Assembly (NCBI GenBank): GCA_015698045.1
Contig: BLAL01000011.1
Location: forward strand, 374,501-438,500
Origin: Rhizophagus clarus
Lineage: Eukaryota > Glomeromycota > Glomeromycetes > Glomerales > Glomeraceae
Direction: 5' to 3'
DNA length: 64,000 nucleotides
Below, piece after piece: positions 43,103 to 55,029 of the stretch. The notes beneath the pieces are model-generated. The model did not search any database. It had not been told where the DNA came from and was given only the letters and a program-made list of their open reading frames with translations. Position numbers and translations under genes: made by a program. Numbering within the stretch: position 1 is the stretch's first letter; each line of letters starts with the position of its first letter.

Positions 43103-45649
43103 AGTACAGTGAATATATGCTTTTAAAGTAGTATATTTTTCTATATGAGAGTTATTAAAATTTATTTTTTTTTTTTTTTTAAAAAAAAAAGTAAAATTGT
43201 TGTTTGATGAGTTGTTAAAAAAAAAAAATAAAAATTAACCTCTATATTTTTATTTTTATTTTTTTTTTGCTTTTTTTTAAGAAAGAGATTTGGAGGTTAC
43301 TTTGAGGTTACTTTTATATGTACGTTAATGATGGTGACGTCAATAATCGGAGTTGCCGAAGTCATGATTTATTTGTTATTATCTAAGCAAACGTGAGATG
43401 GAAATACGAAATAGAAAATGTGATTTCTTTATAAGTTTGTTTTTGGGTTTTTAATATTTTACTGTACACCTCTTAATAAAGTTTCTAGTTAAAAGTAACA
43501 AATATTTGTCGTATGCATTGTCGTAAAATACATAATGTTGTATGTATAATTATTTTTGATTAAAATAAATAGATAAATAAATTTTAACAATAATCTTGCG
43601 AAAGGATTTATTTTTTTTTTTTTTTTTTTTATGAAAAAAAAAAATATAATTATTATGATCAACCAGTTAAAAGAACGAGAAATTTTTTGTATTTTTATTT
43701 GGCCTATTTTTATACCATTATTAATAATATTATTAAATATTTTTTTAATTAATATTAATATGGACCTGGGATGGAGTTTCAATTCCGAAATGAAAGTTTT
43801 TTCCTTTTTTACAAGGGACAAGTCACGTGTTATTCGATTACTCGGGAACAATCTTTGCTTTTCTCCGAGGATTTTACGAAAGAAAACTTGGGCGTTACTT
43901 ACATCAAAATGAGTATCCCCCAAAGTGGGTGAAATTTTTCCAAGAATAGTAGGGATAGTAGAGATATTCAATAATAATGACCAAATATTTTCATTCTCGT
44001 CTTTTTTTTTAAAAAAAAAAATTTCATGTAATGCTTTCATTCCTTCATAAATAATACCGTTTATATTAAGTTATGTAAATGTTCTGTGTAATATTTATAG
44101 AATGTTCTTTATACTTACCTTTTTTGGAAAGGAAACAAAGGAAAACTAAAATCACATGTAACAAAAATTAAGGGGCAATTCAAAAAGTTTCCTATTGGAC
44201 AAATAAAAAACTTTATAAAATTGTATAAACTATTGTTATATTTTATATATATATATACAGTATATATATATTTTTTAATAATAATAATAAATAAATATTT
44301 TATTCGTTTAATAACAATAATAACTAGTATATATCGGGTAAATAAATTTTTTTATATGGTGTCGTGTGACAAAAAAAATAAATGCAACATAAAAAGATTA
44401 TTCTAATTGTAAAACTATAAGCTTCCAAGACTTTGAAATCGAACATTTATGGCAAAATTTAACGAAATTTTTCATAAATAAATCTAAAGTAAATATTTTT
44501 TTTCAATTAATAGCAAAAACATTCAATAATAATTTATTATTTTCATAAAATAAGTATTATAATGGTTAAATCGCAGCTGTCAAACTATCGTGCTTGCGCA
44601 TGACGCAGTATACGCTTAACAAAAAGTAATAACAAATAATTACTAATAATTAATTAATTATATATTAACAAAATGAAAAGTAAAAAAAAAATATTTAAGT
44701 ATTAATTTATTTATATCTAAAATCTGTCGTGATACTGTTACATGTTTATCAAACAAATCATGAGAGAAAATCCGTCTGGAACTGTATGGTATCAAAGTAT
44801 CATTTTTTTTACTCATTAGTTTAATATTACACATTTAACATAATACATAGACTCAATTTCGGAAGTTGTTTCTCCAGACTTAATATTATTGATCAAAATA
44901 CCTAACGCAGAATTCCAGATTACTTTTTCCTTCTTATTTTTCTCATTTACAAAAAACGTATTCATTCAGTATAACAAATTTTGTATATCAAAGTTGTATT
45001 ACCCGAAACCTCGCATTTAAAAAGGTAGCTAAACTAGGATTAGGAAATTCCATAGAGAATGATTGTGCGATCGGCAATATATAAACAGTATATAATAACC
45101 ACATTTTAATTTACAATAAATTTCATAATATTCGGAACGCGCAACATTTGTAGAGATTGGAATAAAATAAAAACTATACTACTTTACTCGGATTAGTGCT
45201 CCGAATCTATAATTTTTACCTTATTCTGAGTTTTACCGAGTTTTGCCGAATGTGCTGATTGTCTCTCGGCATACGATTTTGTGTCCCGTGTATATTACAA
45301 CTGTTGAAAATCAAAAGGATAAAATATATTATGTTATGTTATTGTTCATTCACTTATTTTATTTTATTTATTGTTTATTGTAAAAGATAATACAATATGT
45401 TATATTATAACTTCAAGTCAGCGATAAATTACATCTTTAATATCTAAATCTAAAAAATTTTACCAAGTAATGATTAGTTAATCTCATGTACAATTATATT
45501 TTTCTAATTACTGGAATTAACGATCAGTTAAATATGAATTTTACTTTGATGGGACGAAGTGAACGACAATAAATGTTATAAGTGACTAAACATTATTCTC
45601 TTATTTACCACGTTTTATTATTGAAAGTCTGAAACTATAAAACAAGGTT

Positions 45650-46022
45650 AGTTATGATCGGATAAAATCAGATTTATTTATAGAAGTCACGCGGAAAGTT
45701 GTACAACTCTGTTACGAAATAGCGAGGATGTGTTAACTTCGGAATCCGAATAAGTTAAAAAGTTCGATTCATATTGACCAAATATTAATATATGTACACT
45801 AAAAAGTGATAAATAAAAGAGTGAAACATTAGAAACATTTATATGCTGTATTGCACATTGTGGAAGAAAATCTTTGTTACACAAAAAATGGAGAAGATTT
45901 AAGTCTTTTAAGATGAAAAAAAAAAATTATCTTGTTGTCCTATTTTTTGATTTAATTATCTGAGTTCCCTAATAATTTGGAAATAAAACAAATGATACGT
46001 AGCTGATACTACATTTAAAACA
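45650..46022 (+). repeat. Dispersed repeat, copy 2 (lacks the hAT insertion)
   Basis: Diverged match to 31400-31485 plus 32584-32907. Across the point where the other copy carries a hAT element this copy reads GCGAGGATGTGTTAACTTCG without interruption. Confidence 0.6.
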
Positions 46023-46488
46023 AAAACAAAATACATTTATTTTAGAATTTTTCATAAAAAAAAAAAAATAAATAAAAATAAAAAATATTTCACCAAAAAT
46101 TCATTGAATGACAAAAATTACTTTCACTGAGATGTTTTTGCAACTTTTTTTAAAGTACCTATCAAAACGTAGGCATTCTACCGCTAAAACCGCGAAACCT
46201 TTTAACAAATAATATAATAAAAATAATAAACTTCCTCCTATATGTCTTTGTGACATGTATCTTTGTCACCCTTCATGATATCTTCGAGCAATGAAAAAGT
46301 TTACAAATATAAATTTTATGTACTGAATATTTATAGACAATATGTGGATTTGACTATTACTTTTATTTATGACCAAAATTGCTACTGCGGGAAAAACTCA
46401 AACGAATCAATTTTTTTTTTTTTTTTGATTTTTAATGTGATCGGCACTAATTATTTTTACTAAAGATGCAAAAATAAAAATTTTATAG

Positions 46489-46704
46489 TCAGATCAGCAA
46501 CTCAGAGTACGAATAAAAAGAAAAGGAAGGATACGTCCCGATCACAAGCGATCGAAGCGATCGCAAGTTCCAAAAGATCATCGCCCCGCAGGAAATCTTG
46601 GAAAAGATAAAGCCGCAATCCGAGAAGTATTCTTGTATGACGTAACATCCAACTGGTCCAGAAAGATTCTTAATCACTTTTACGGCCTGAGATCAAACTA
46701 TTAG
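46489..46704 (+). pseudogene. Remnant of a repeated retroelement-associated protein
   Basis: A frame of about 71 codons without a proper start: basic (LRVRIKRKGRIRPDHKRSKR), then GNLGKDKAAIREVFLYDV and TSNWSRKILNHF, ended by TAG. The KDKAAIREVFLYDV pattern is one I associate with a repeated ORF next to LINE sequences in Rhizophagus (memory, not verified). Only this piece is present. Confidence 0.4.
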
Positions 46705-48343
46705 ATTACCCGCAAATAGTAACATAAGTACCAAATGGTACGCTTAATCAATCTACTACCAGTTTTTGACTGAGACGAATGGTTTTTTCAACTCGGTCTC
46801 GAAACAGTCAAATGTGTTTGACCTTTAACAAGGGAAAAACAGAAAAGCTTTCACCAGCAATGTTTAATTTACCAGGTTTCATTAAATCTAAACCACTGTC
46901 GCACGAAGTTTACGGTAATTCAAAAATCACTATTTTAAATGAGACGGCTGGGGAAAAAATACGTTTATTTGGTTTTCATAACCTTTGAACTAAAGAATTA
47001 AGATCGGCATTGGAAATTCTCTCACATACGTCCCGCTATTTCAATTAATTAATTAATAGAAATTTTTGAACTAAAAACGAATTTTGCTATTATAGTTACG
47101 AAATGATCAGTTGTCGTTTCATGATTGTGGTCTTTAACTAGTTCATTGACAAAACTATTTGGACATTCATTATATGAAGCATTTAGCGTAAAATTACATT
47201 CAATACATGCTGATATCACATCCATGACCAAAAACTTTCTTTTTCAGCTCAACATTTTGTTTCAAGTCCAAATTGAGCTGATTTAGTAAAGTACTTCATC
47301 ATCAAAACCATATTTCAGATAAAAAAAATAATAATAATAATAAAGATAATAAGTGCAAATTTGTAAGCTTATATATATGATTACCAATAGAAATAATCAT
47401 AGGTAACGTTTCCTATCCTGAATCCTAAGTCAACGATAATTTCAAAGTTAACGTCAACTTACCTCGGGCATTTTTTTCATATTACACAAATTCAGCTTTC
47501 GTCAATATTTCATAATTCGTTGCAATATGCGCAAAAAGGTAAAATTAACAGAAATATAATGTTTTTATTAAAAAAAGAAGTTGCACAAGATTAAGAAAAA
47601 ATAAAAAAAAAATTATTAAGAATGCGGGATTTGAGTTCTTTTATTCATATCTAAATGAACTGTAACTTTTGTGTCATCACCAAACGACGGATAATGCCCT
47701 AATTACGAAATAGGCATGTTTTTAATATTGATCAGCATAAGATATCATGAATTCAAGGTAAAAATTTGAATAGTAAACTTTTATCCACAGATATGCTCGT
47801 AAAATCATATCAGCGCGTAAAAATACTATATTGGTTGCAGCTAACCAATTACAATTAATGGATGGATTGAAACATTTAGATTTTCTTTTTTAGCTCCTTT
47901 AGAAGATAACGAAAAAGAAATTGTTAAGGGTGAAATTGAAGAAATGTGTAGGAATAAAACGTTAATAGTGAAACCGACAAATGGACTTTGAATTACGTAG
48001 ATTAAGATAATTAAGCAGTTTAACGTATTACACAGCGTACAAACTATACCAAATAGGCTTTCCATATTTCTGCTAATTTATTCTTTTTAAAAAAAGAAAA
48101 GGTGAACGATAATATATTTTCATCGAGAACGAAGAAGGATAAAAAAAAAAAATAATATATTTTTTTTTTGCGGTTTTATTTTTGACGAAGGTATTTAAAA
48201 ATAATAATAATAAAAAAAAAATACGTTATAAGAATGGATAGGAAAGAATGAACAGTATTTTTTGCGAATAATTTTTTTTTTAGAAATAATTTATTTACCG
48301 CCCCACGCGTTGCAAATTTTATGTTTATCATTGCCATTTTAAG

Positions 48344-48436
48344 GGGGCGGCTAAAGCGGAGTCAAATCACGTGATCAGGCTAAATTCACATGATACGAAT
48401 TCTGATTGTGATTGGCTCGTAGGTTACAACCGAAAT
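48344..48436 (+). repeat. MULE terminal inverted repeat, left (conserved part)
   Basis: GGGGCGGCTAAAGCGGAGTC at the outer side to ACAACCGAAAT at the inner side, containing the palindrome ATCACGTGAT. Its reverse complement is at 51159-51251. Confidence 0.9.
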
Positions 48437-48638
48437 TGACGTGATGACGAAATGGTGTAACATTTTTTATTATTTACCGTTTATTTTTTTTTTTTATTTT
48501 TTTTTCACTTCTCAACATACATTTTAGCTTTTATTTTTCGATTTAAGGTTAAAAAATTTTTATTTTTTCCTTTTAAAATGTATTGTTTTAATATCGTTAT
48601 ATACATATTTTTTACTGTTAACAAAGTGTAAACGAAAA

Positions 48639-50907
48639 ATGGAAGAAACAGTACCGTCCGACACCATTACACCGCCAGAAGATCTCACTCCAGATGAAAA
48701 ACGAAGCTTACTTTTTAATGTGAGCTGTTCTTTGGAAATCCCGATGGAAGATTTCGACAAGGATTGGTGGCCATTGGTTTCGAATATATGGACGCAATGG
48801 AACTCGCATACGCAAGTAAACGGTAACGTACGGAAAGTGTTTGCCTGTCGATTTACAAAACACAGAGTATCAAGCACACGAAGTAAAGAAAACATCCCCA
48901 ACGAAAAATGCCGAGTAACAAAGATACGACCATCTAAAATATGTAACGCAAAGATCAGAGTTTGGTGGCTAGTTTCGTTAAAAATCGTCAAGGTCGAACG
49001 TTATAATAACTCTTCCGAACATACACACTCATTATTAGAATCAGATAGGCTAAAACGTTCTCAAGCTACTCGTACTTTGGTAGAAAAGGAAGCGGTAAAG
49101 AATTATTCTCCTCCAGCAATCACTTCCGCCATTAAAGAATATGCTCCTAAGTTAGGTTTGGGTGCAAGTGTGAGCGAGCTGAAACGAAAGGAAGTTGCTA
49201 ATATCAAATATAAAGTTCGCGGGCCAATGGAAGCACATCTTACTTGTAATTCTGGTTTAAGATCAGATATTTCAGAATCTGTGTCCTTTTTAATAGAAAA
49301 AGGATACCAAGTTGAAAATTATTGTGTTTCCCACCAGTCTGCTAAAACTACAAAGGGCTTCGTGTTCGCACATCCAAAACAGCTCGAGAAACTTCAGCGT
49401 CATGGATGGCTGACTCTTATTGATTCAACACATAAAACGAACAAGTATGATTGGCGCCTCTTTACATTATACGTTCATGATACTTATGGATCTTGGGATG
49501 TTGGTGCCCACTTTTTTGTGAGCAATGAAGATTGCGATACTGTTTCGGAGGCGTTAAAAATAATTCGTAGCAAATGTCGTCAGTGGTCTCCACGTTACTT
49601 TCTTTTGGATCAAAGCGGTATTGAGGCTAAAGGTATTAAGAAGGCTTTTCCTGGTATAAGCGCTGGTGAACAACAGTGCGACGTGATTCTCTGTGTCATC
49701 CATGTTATGAGAACGTGGATGACTAAAATCTACGATAAAAAAACCAGAGACATTATGAACGCGGCAATGCACAAACGAACGAAGGTCGGCTGCGAAAAAC
49801 TTGTCCAAGATGCTATCAACGGTTGTGCAATCTCGGCTATTCGAAATTATATTCAACGGAATTACGCGAAAAATACTCAACAGTAGGCATTATGGGCGCG
49901 ACAACACTCCCCGCTTCTTTTGCAAGTTACATCTACGAATCCTTTGGAATCTTATCACAATGAATTAAAAAGATTAACGTCTTTTTCGCATGGTTTAATT
50001 GGTATGTCAGTCTCTTATTTTTTTTTATTCATTTTCTTACATTTCCAGTATCCATTTACTTAAATTCTTTTCTTATTTTTATTTTTTATTTATTCCATTG
50101 TTCTCTTTCTCGTTATATTCTTATTTATCTTTCTCTCATTTCGTTTTTCCCCTATTCATCTTCCTTTTGTTCCGTTTGTCACTTTATTCATCCTTCTTTC
50201 ATTTGTTGTTCGTCTTTTATTATCCTTTTTTTCTTGTTTTTTGTTTTATTCTCTCGTATTATTTCTTTTTTTTTGTTTCATTCTCTTTATTTATTTTCGT
50301 TCTATGTCTCATACCAGGTGCTGCGCATAATATCATTAACGTTGATTGTAAAAAGCGATCTGAATCTGAAGTAACCGCCTTCGACTTTCATACGAAAAAA
50401 ATATCGGCATACGGCGTGGATAATGATATTATCGAGGAAATACACAAATTCCCTTTCCCACTTCAACGTTTACTTGTTGAAGAGGCTCGTGCTGTTATGA
50501 GTAGGATTTAAAAAGGTAAAGGAGCGCCGGGGTTAACATCACTTAATTGCCACTGTCTATTCCGAATTCGATATTTATTACCCTGCCGGCACATTTTTCA
50601 CGAGCATCTATATGGAAACGTCAAATTATTGACCGTTAATACATGGAAAGGTTTTCAGGAAATGTTCGAAGAATGTGGATATGAAATATATGAAGGTCGT
50701 GAAACCATAATAGAATTTGTACAGACAAAAGAGCAAAAAGAAGCTGAGAATCGAAGGCTATCTGTAGTGGAATTAACGGAGAAGATTCGTGATAAATATT
50801 GGAATGTTGAAGAGATGGGAAATGCTGAGAAGACAGAGGCTTTTATCTCTATGTTAGAAACTTCTATCAATCCAATTATTTCGAAATTTGATAATCAAAT
50901 TAAATAA
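48639..50907 (+). pseudogene. MULE transposase gene with two in-frame stop codons
   Basis: Exons 48639-50001 and 50318-50907 join in phase (GTATGT...ACCAG intron, 316 nt, pyrimidine-rich) to give 650 codons. Cys70, Cys91, Cys102 and His128/His130 suggest an N-terminal FLYWCH/WRKY-type zinc finger. The DDE core has Asp262 (TLIDSTHKT), Asp324 (FLLDQSG), the CVIH element (His355) and Glu437 (NPLESYHNELK). A SWIM zinc finger CHC...CRH follows. Two stops break it: TAG at 49884-49886, where Trp is likely, between the second Asp and the Glu; and TAA at 50509-50511, just before KGKGAPGLTSLNCHC. No frameshift. The transposase would cut and paste the surrounding element; now inactive unless the stops are read through. 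Confidence 0.9.
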
Positions 50908-51158
50908 TTTTTATATTTTTTTTTATTTTATTATAATAAATAAAACTTTATTTTTCCCTTAAACTTTTTACATAAACATCACTTAAACATATCACTTAAA
51001 TTTGTCACCCAATCTATTTTATTTATTTTATTTTTAATACAGTTTGAGCATAGAAATCTAATTTAATTTATCATACAATTTATTTTATTTATTTTATTTT
51101 TAATACAGTTTATTTTATTTTATCATATTTAAAGTGAATACAGTTAACAAGAAAATCT

Positions 51159-51251
51159 ATTTCGGTTGTAACCTACGAGCCAATCACAATCAGAATTCGT
51201 ATCATGTGAATTTAGCCTGATCACGTGATTTGACTCCGCTTTAGCCGCCCC
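51159..51251 (-). repeat. MULE terminal inverted repeat, right (conserved part)
   Basis: Reverse complement of 48344-48436, ending CCGCTTTAGCCGCCCC. Confidence 0.9.
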
Positions 51252-51643
51252 CCAAAAAAGGAAGGATGCGTTGCAACGCAGGTGCGTTAAATAAATTCAC
51301 TCTTTTTTTTATATTGTAATATGATATAAAGAAAGGAGAAGAAAAAATTAAATTTTTTTTTTATTTTTTTTTGCAAAATGTAAGTAAAAAAGATGATTGG
51401 GGGGGGGGAAATTATATTATGTAAATTTTGCCAAGTTGCATGTTCATGTTGTACATGTGCATCGTTATTCTACTTATAATTCTACTTATATTAATAAGGA
51501 AATGTAGTAGTAAGAGTACACCCTTATTAATAAGGTAAGACCGTTAATAATCATTATACCTATTATAGTTCATGCACTCTTTTTTTTTGGTGCATCTTTT
51601 CTTTAACTGTTATGATTGCATATTAGAATATTGGCATCGACAT

Positions 51644-51650
51644 TATAAAT
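51644..51650 (+). promoter_or_regulatory. Candidate TATA box for the 51.7-kb gene
   Basis: TATAAAT 59 bp before the ATG at 51703 but only 23 bp before the ATG at 51667. Transcription starting ~30 bp downstream would miss the first ATG, which supports 51703 as the start. Confidence 0.4.
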
Positions 51651-51702
51651 ATAAGATATATACAGTATGTTTCAAACAACTTTCCTTCAAACTAAAACGC
51701 AA

Positions 51703-52290
51703 ATGACTGATTTAAGCCTTAACCCTTCTTCAAATCCTACTTCTCGTGATGATGATAATTTCAACACTTTATCAAATGTTAGCACTATTGAAGAAAATGT
51801 ACCTCACACAACTATTCAACGACATGATGATAGAATAAATATAAATCAAGAAAATGTTATTGTGTCAGAATATTCGTTCTTCTACAGACCATGCAACGAT
51901 TTTCAAATTTATCATATCACTTGTAAAGAAAAAACTTCAGACGAACTTATATTCCAATTATTAAATAATTGCTTATATTCATCTCATTATCTTTACACAG
52001 ATGACATTTTTGTATTCTATTTTCAACAACCGAATGATAAGAGAATTTATCAAATAACCTGCGAAATGGTTCCACATTCACTTATTGTTCAGTATTTAAA
52101 TTTAAATATTTATGGTATTGAACTTAAACAAAACGAACAACAACAACAACAACAATTTTCCGATAGACACAAAGAAAACTTGGAGTTCCATTTGAAACAG
52201 TTTCTTTTTGATTATTTGGCACCAAAAGAAGATAATTTAATTGATGAAAATATGAATAATTCTGTAACAAATGACTTGCAAAATGATTAA
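51703..52290 (+). CDS. Member of an unknown fungal small-protein family (195 aa)
   Basis: Single exon, start chosen at the ATG conserved with the paralogue (MTDLSLNPSSNPTSRDDD) and placed well behind the TATA motif; an in-frame ATG 36 bp upstream would add 12 residues. Residues ~55-175 hold the core with two half-repeats, YHITCKEKTSDELIFQLLNN and YQITCEMVPHSLIVQYLN. FVFYFQQPNDKR lies between them; YGIELKQNE, a Gln tract and KENLEFHLKQFLFDYL follow. The C-terminus is acidic/Asn-rich. It is the intact partner of the 38126 gene; differences are mostly conservative, which fits selection on the protein. No signal peptide or membrane segment seen. Function unknown. Confidence 0.75.
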   Translation: MTDLSLNPSSNPTSRDDDNFNTLSNVSTIEENVPHTTIQRHDDRININQENVIVSEYSFFYRPCNDFQIYHITCKEKTSDELIFQLLNNCLYSSHYLYTDDIFVFYFQQPNDKRIYQITCEMVPHSLIVQYLNLNIYGIELKQNEQQQQQQFSDRHKENLEFHLKQFLFDYLAPKEDNLIDENMNNSVTNDLQND

Positions 52291-54162
52291 TTATTTACGG
52301 TGAATGGGTGAAGAACCGCAATCATACGTTAGTCGGCAAACTTTTATGACTTGTTTTTTTATTTTTTTATATAATTTTATTTTCATTTCATTATTTATTG
52401 TTTTTTATTGTTTATTGTTTTTGAATATTTAACGAGTGTAAGGAAAATTTATTTTATTTTTATTCATAATAAAGGCAAAGTATCATGTTACTAATTTTAG
52501 GAAGTTAATTTAACTACCAATACATAGTAGCCCAATGTTCTTTAATGTGCAATAATTAATTCAGTATGATTCTAGATTTATCCAAAAAAGTTACAAAAGA
52601 AGAAAATAGAAGAGTTTATAAGAGTCTAATTAATGATATCGATAAACAGTGAAATTTCGAAAAATTACTCGTCATTTTAATATTGTACGCAAATAAATTA
52701 TTACCGTTCAATATTGTACAATATAATATTATTAACAATTTATTAAAAATATAGGTTAAACGGCTTCAGCATGATCCTATAGGGCCGTGCGATAATACAA
52801 ATAAAAACGTTGAAAATATTAAATATCGGTCCAAGGGTTTTTTTAAATTCTGCAAATTCTTGATATCTTCTCAATTTTATGATTATCTTGCAGTAAATAC
52901 GTAAATTAATGAATATAAAATTAACTCTGTAAACTTTTTTTCCCGCGAATTAAGCCCAATAAAAAGTTACTGTGCAGATCAAGTCTTCTGTGCGACAAAG
53001 TATGTGACTATACCAATATAACAGATAATAGTACTGTAATACATTTGCGCCCAATCTCACATTAGGATATTTTGTGCGCATGCGCACATCCTTCCTAAAA
53101 ACGTGGCGCAAAATTTGATCATGTGCTAAGCGTACATATAAATTATATTGTTATTAGGATTTGAGATACAAGTTTCAAAAGATACAAGCGTTTGTTTCTA
53201 TACGAGCGATATTATAAAATTTGGCAGTTATAAAGAATGGACGAGATGCGTTATAATCTTGCATAGGTTGTATAGATTGACTTGAACTGAAGTTATCTCC
53301 CGACTGATATAAATTTGTTGCGATAGTTATGTTTGAGACTTATCATATGAGACGTCTTATACGATATTATATTTTAAAAAAAAAATTAAAAGGTAGTGTT
53401 ATCCGAATTAAAAATATATGAATTGGCTATACAAATGATCCATATAAGACAACAAAGGATCCCGAAATAGGAAATTTATAGAGGACTTCCGACTAAATTT
53501 ATTTATACTCTGTTTTACTTTGAAAATTTCTTGGTTATTTAAAACGTCTGAATTTTTTTACCGAAATTAGCGGGTAAATTTATCCGATGCATGTTACGGC
53601 TGATCTCAAGAATGTGATCACAATTGAGACAATTAAATTATTAAGTAATCAAAGAATTTTCTTTCAAAGAAATTTGTTCGAAAATGGAAAGAGTTTCCAG
53701 GGAATGTGGAATAACCTGCATTTGTATACGTATAAATATTTATTTAATAATTTGACAATAGTGCATACATAAAAAAAAAAAAAAAAAATACCATAAAAAC
53801 GTAAATAAAAATATACATAAATACATAAGAAAAATATACATAAATAAATACATAAAAAAAATATACATAAATACAGTACATAAAAACAAACACATAAATA
53901 CAAAAAAAAAAAAAAAAAAAAAAATACATAAATGCAGTACATAAAATCATATACATAAATACATAAAAAAAAACTATTCTTAAAAGGCTTAATTCATATT
54001 CATATAGGCCAAATTTCTGGGATTTGAAAATCTAGAATCCAGAAATTTGGCCGATTAAAATTGTCCCCTAAAAATTTTTTTTTTTTAGAAGCGATAGAGA
54101 AAATGGAGAAAAAAAAATTCAAATAATTATTGATATTGTAATTTCAAGGTGGATTTAATAAA
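52291..54162. other. Intergenic part of segmental block B
   Basis: Pieces match 40680-41680. 53760-53975 is a simple repeat of ATACATAAATA units with long A runs, which creates Tyr/Phe/Cys-rich spurious frames on the minus strand. No gene supported. Confidence 0.45.
53760..53975 (+). repeat. Simple-sequence region (ATACATAAATA)n with A runs
   Basis: At least ten irregular copies of ATACATAAAT interspersed with A tracts. Confidence 0.85.
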
Positions 54163-55029
54163 TTATATTTTTCTTTTCTTTTTTCCCTTACGTTCTTGAT
54201 CCTCTGGGTTCTCGTAAATAATCTCCAACTCTTTTACTTTTGGTTTTGCTTCTTCGTCTGACATTTTTCGCTTATCGCGACCGTTTAAAGAAATGCCATA
54301 TCCTGCTAGAATTCTTTCGACTGACTTATATTGAGCTGGATTTTTCCTTTCATTTAAAATACCGCTCTAAATATCCGTTTAATTCGTTAAAAATTAATTT
54401 ATTTTATTTTTAAAGAAAAAGAAATTGCTTACCGTGTAATTTTGTTTAATGTTTTTCCACCTATTGTAGCACTGTTCCGGTGAATAATCACAGCCATAGG
54501 TGAACATCCACTCGGAAGCACCACACCAAAGTTCTACCTTTACACCACTACGATTATTTTTCAGTTTCTCGACTTTGTCTTTATTTTCCTCTAAATATAA
54601 TAATAGGCATCGGTCCATTTCGTCACACCAAGTGCATCGTCTTGTGATTCCTCCCGAAGATAATTTTCGTGATGTATTTTTATTCCATGGTATTCGTTTT
54701 GGATTTTCACATACAGGCGTTGTACTCGGATATGACATACTAGTTGTTGTCGAAGATAACTCTTGTGTTGGACTAAAAACGAAAGATTGTTGGAGAAATT
54801 GTTGATCTGTAATATCAACAGTATTATCATCGTATAATTGGAGTTGCTGGTGATTGTGAAAGTTATCGTTGCTGATTTGTTCGACAGAAACAGTCACACT
54901 ATTAGAATAGGAATTAGACTGCAAATCATCAAAGTTGAAAGGTATCATATTATAATCATTTTCATTTAAAATTGTTAAATTATTATCATCAGGTAATCCA
55001 TTCGATTGGAAGTTTTCCATGGGATTCAT
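54163..55029 (-). CDS. Two-exon Myb/SANT-like (trihelix-type) DNA-binding protein
   Basis: Exon 1 is 55029-54433; the intron begins GTAAGC and ends ATTTAG; exon 2 is 54366-54163, in phase 0, giving 266 aa. The start is the ATG aligned with the paralogue (MNPMENFQSNGLP versus MNPNHSQAR...RLP); an upstream in-frame ATG at 55065 would add 12 residues. The N-terminal 95 residues are Asn/Gln/Ser-rich and include DQQFLQQSFVFSP, shared with the 41997-42992 protein. Residues ~125-200 form a Myb/SANT-like domain: CTWCDEMDRCLLLYLEENK, LWCGASEWMF, and CYNRWKNIKQNY. Exon 2 adds an acidic stretch and the tail KGKKKRKI, a likely nuclear localisation signal. Probably a nuclear DNA-binding regulator or domesticated transposon-type protein; targets unknown. 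Confidence 0.75.

Larger units (their letters stand above)
38050..45070 (+). repeat. Segmental duplication, block A
   Basis: It shares order and orientation of genes and many intergenic blocks with 51660-57005: the 3' flank of the plus-strand gene (38690/52287), GATATCTCCTCGACTTTATG at 40690 versus GATATCTTCTCAATTTTATG at 52859, the ATAAGACAACAAA...TTTATCCGATGCAT stretch (41520-41680/53450-53590), the minus-strand gene, TCCGAG...GGGCGT (43863/55810), CTTGCTTTTTTTGG-like 44117/56208, and GTTGTAT(T/C)ACCCGA (44992/56919). A hAT relic (39.2-40.4 kb) is present only in block A. The blocks are well diverged between genes, so the duplication is old. Confidence 0.75.
42993..48285. other. Long AT-rich interval; tail of segmental block A and dispersed repeats
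   Basis: 43640-45070 matches 55590-57005 in ordered pieces. 45650-46022 is a copy of the 31400-32907 repeat. Homopolymer A/T runs are frequent. No convincing gene apart from a small retroelement relic at 46489-46704; remaining open frames are low-complexity. Confidence 0.4.
48286..51300 (+). mobile_element. MULE (Mutator-like) DNA transposon, ~3.0 kb
   Basis: Long terminal inverted repeats flank one transposase gene. The best-conserved part is 93 bp (48344-48436 versus 51159-51251), essentially identical by eye. The outer ~50 bp are more diverged (AATTTATTTACCGCC against AATTTATTTAACGCA). The exact ends and a 9-bp target duplication could not be fixed. High TIR identity and an almost undamaged gene show recent activity. 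It lies between the two segmental blocks. Confidence 0.85.

Noticed and set aside
43489-44040. ORFs on both strands between 43.5 and 44.4 kb
   Set aside because: The matching region of block B (55.6-56.2 kb) conserves DNA anchors but no common reading frame, so coding is unlikely.
48560-48991. Minus-strand ORF over the MULE 5' part, and 49554-49880
   Set aside because: Antisense shadows of the transposase exon.
49999-50511. A 170-codon ORF with a Phe/Ser/Leu-rich first half
   Set aside because: The first ~105 codons are a pyrimidine-rich intron of the MULE gene; the rest is its second exon.
53664-53956. Membrane-like Phe/Tyr/Cys-rich ORFs on the minus strand
   Set aside because: Direct translation of the (ATACATAAATA)n simple repeat.
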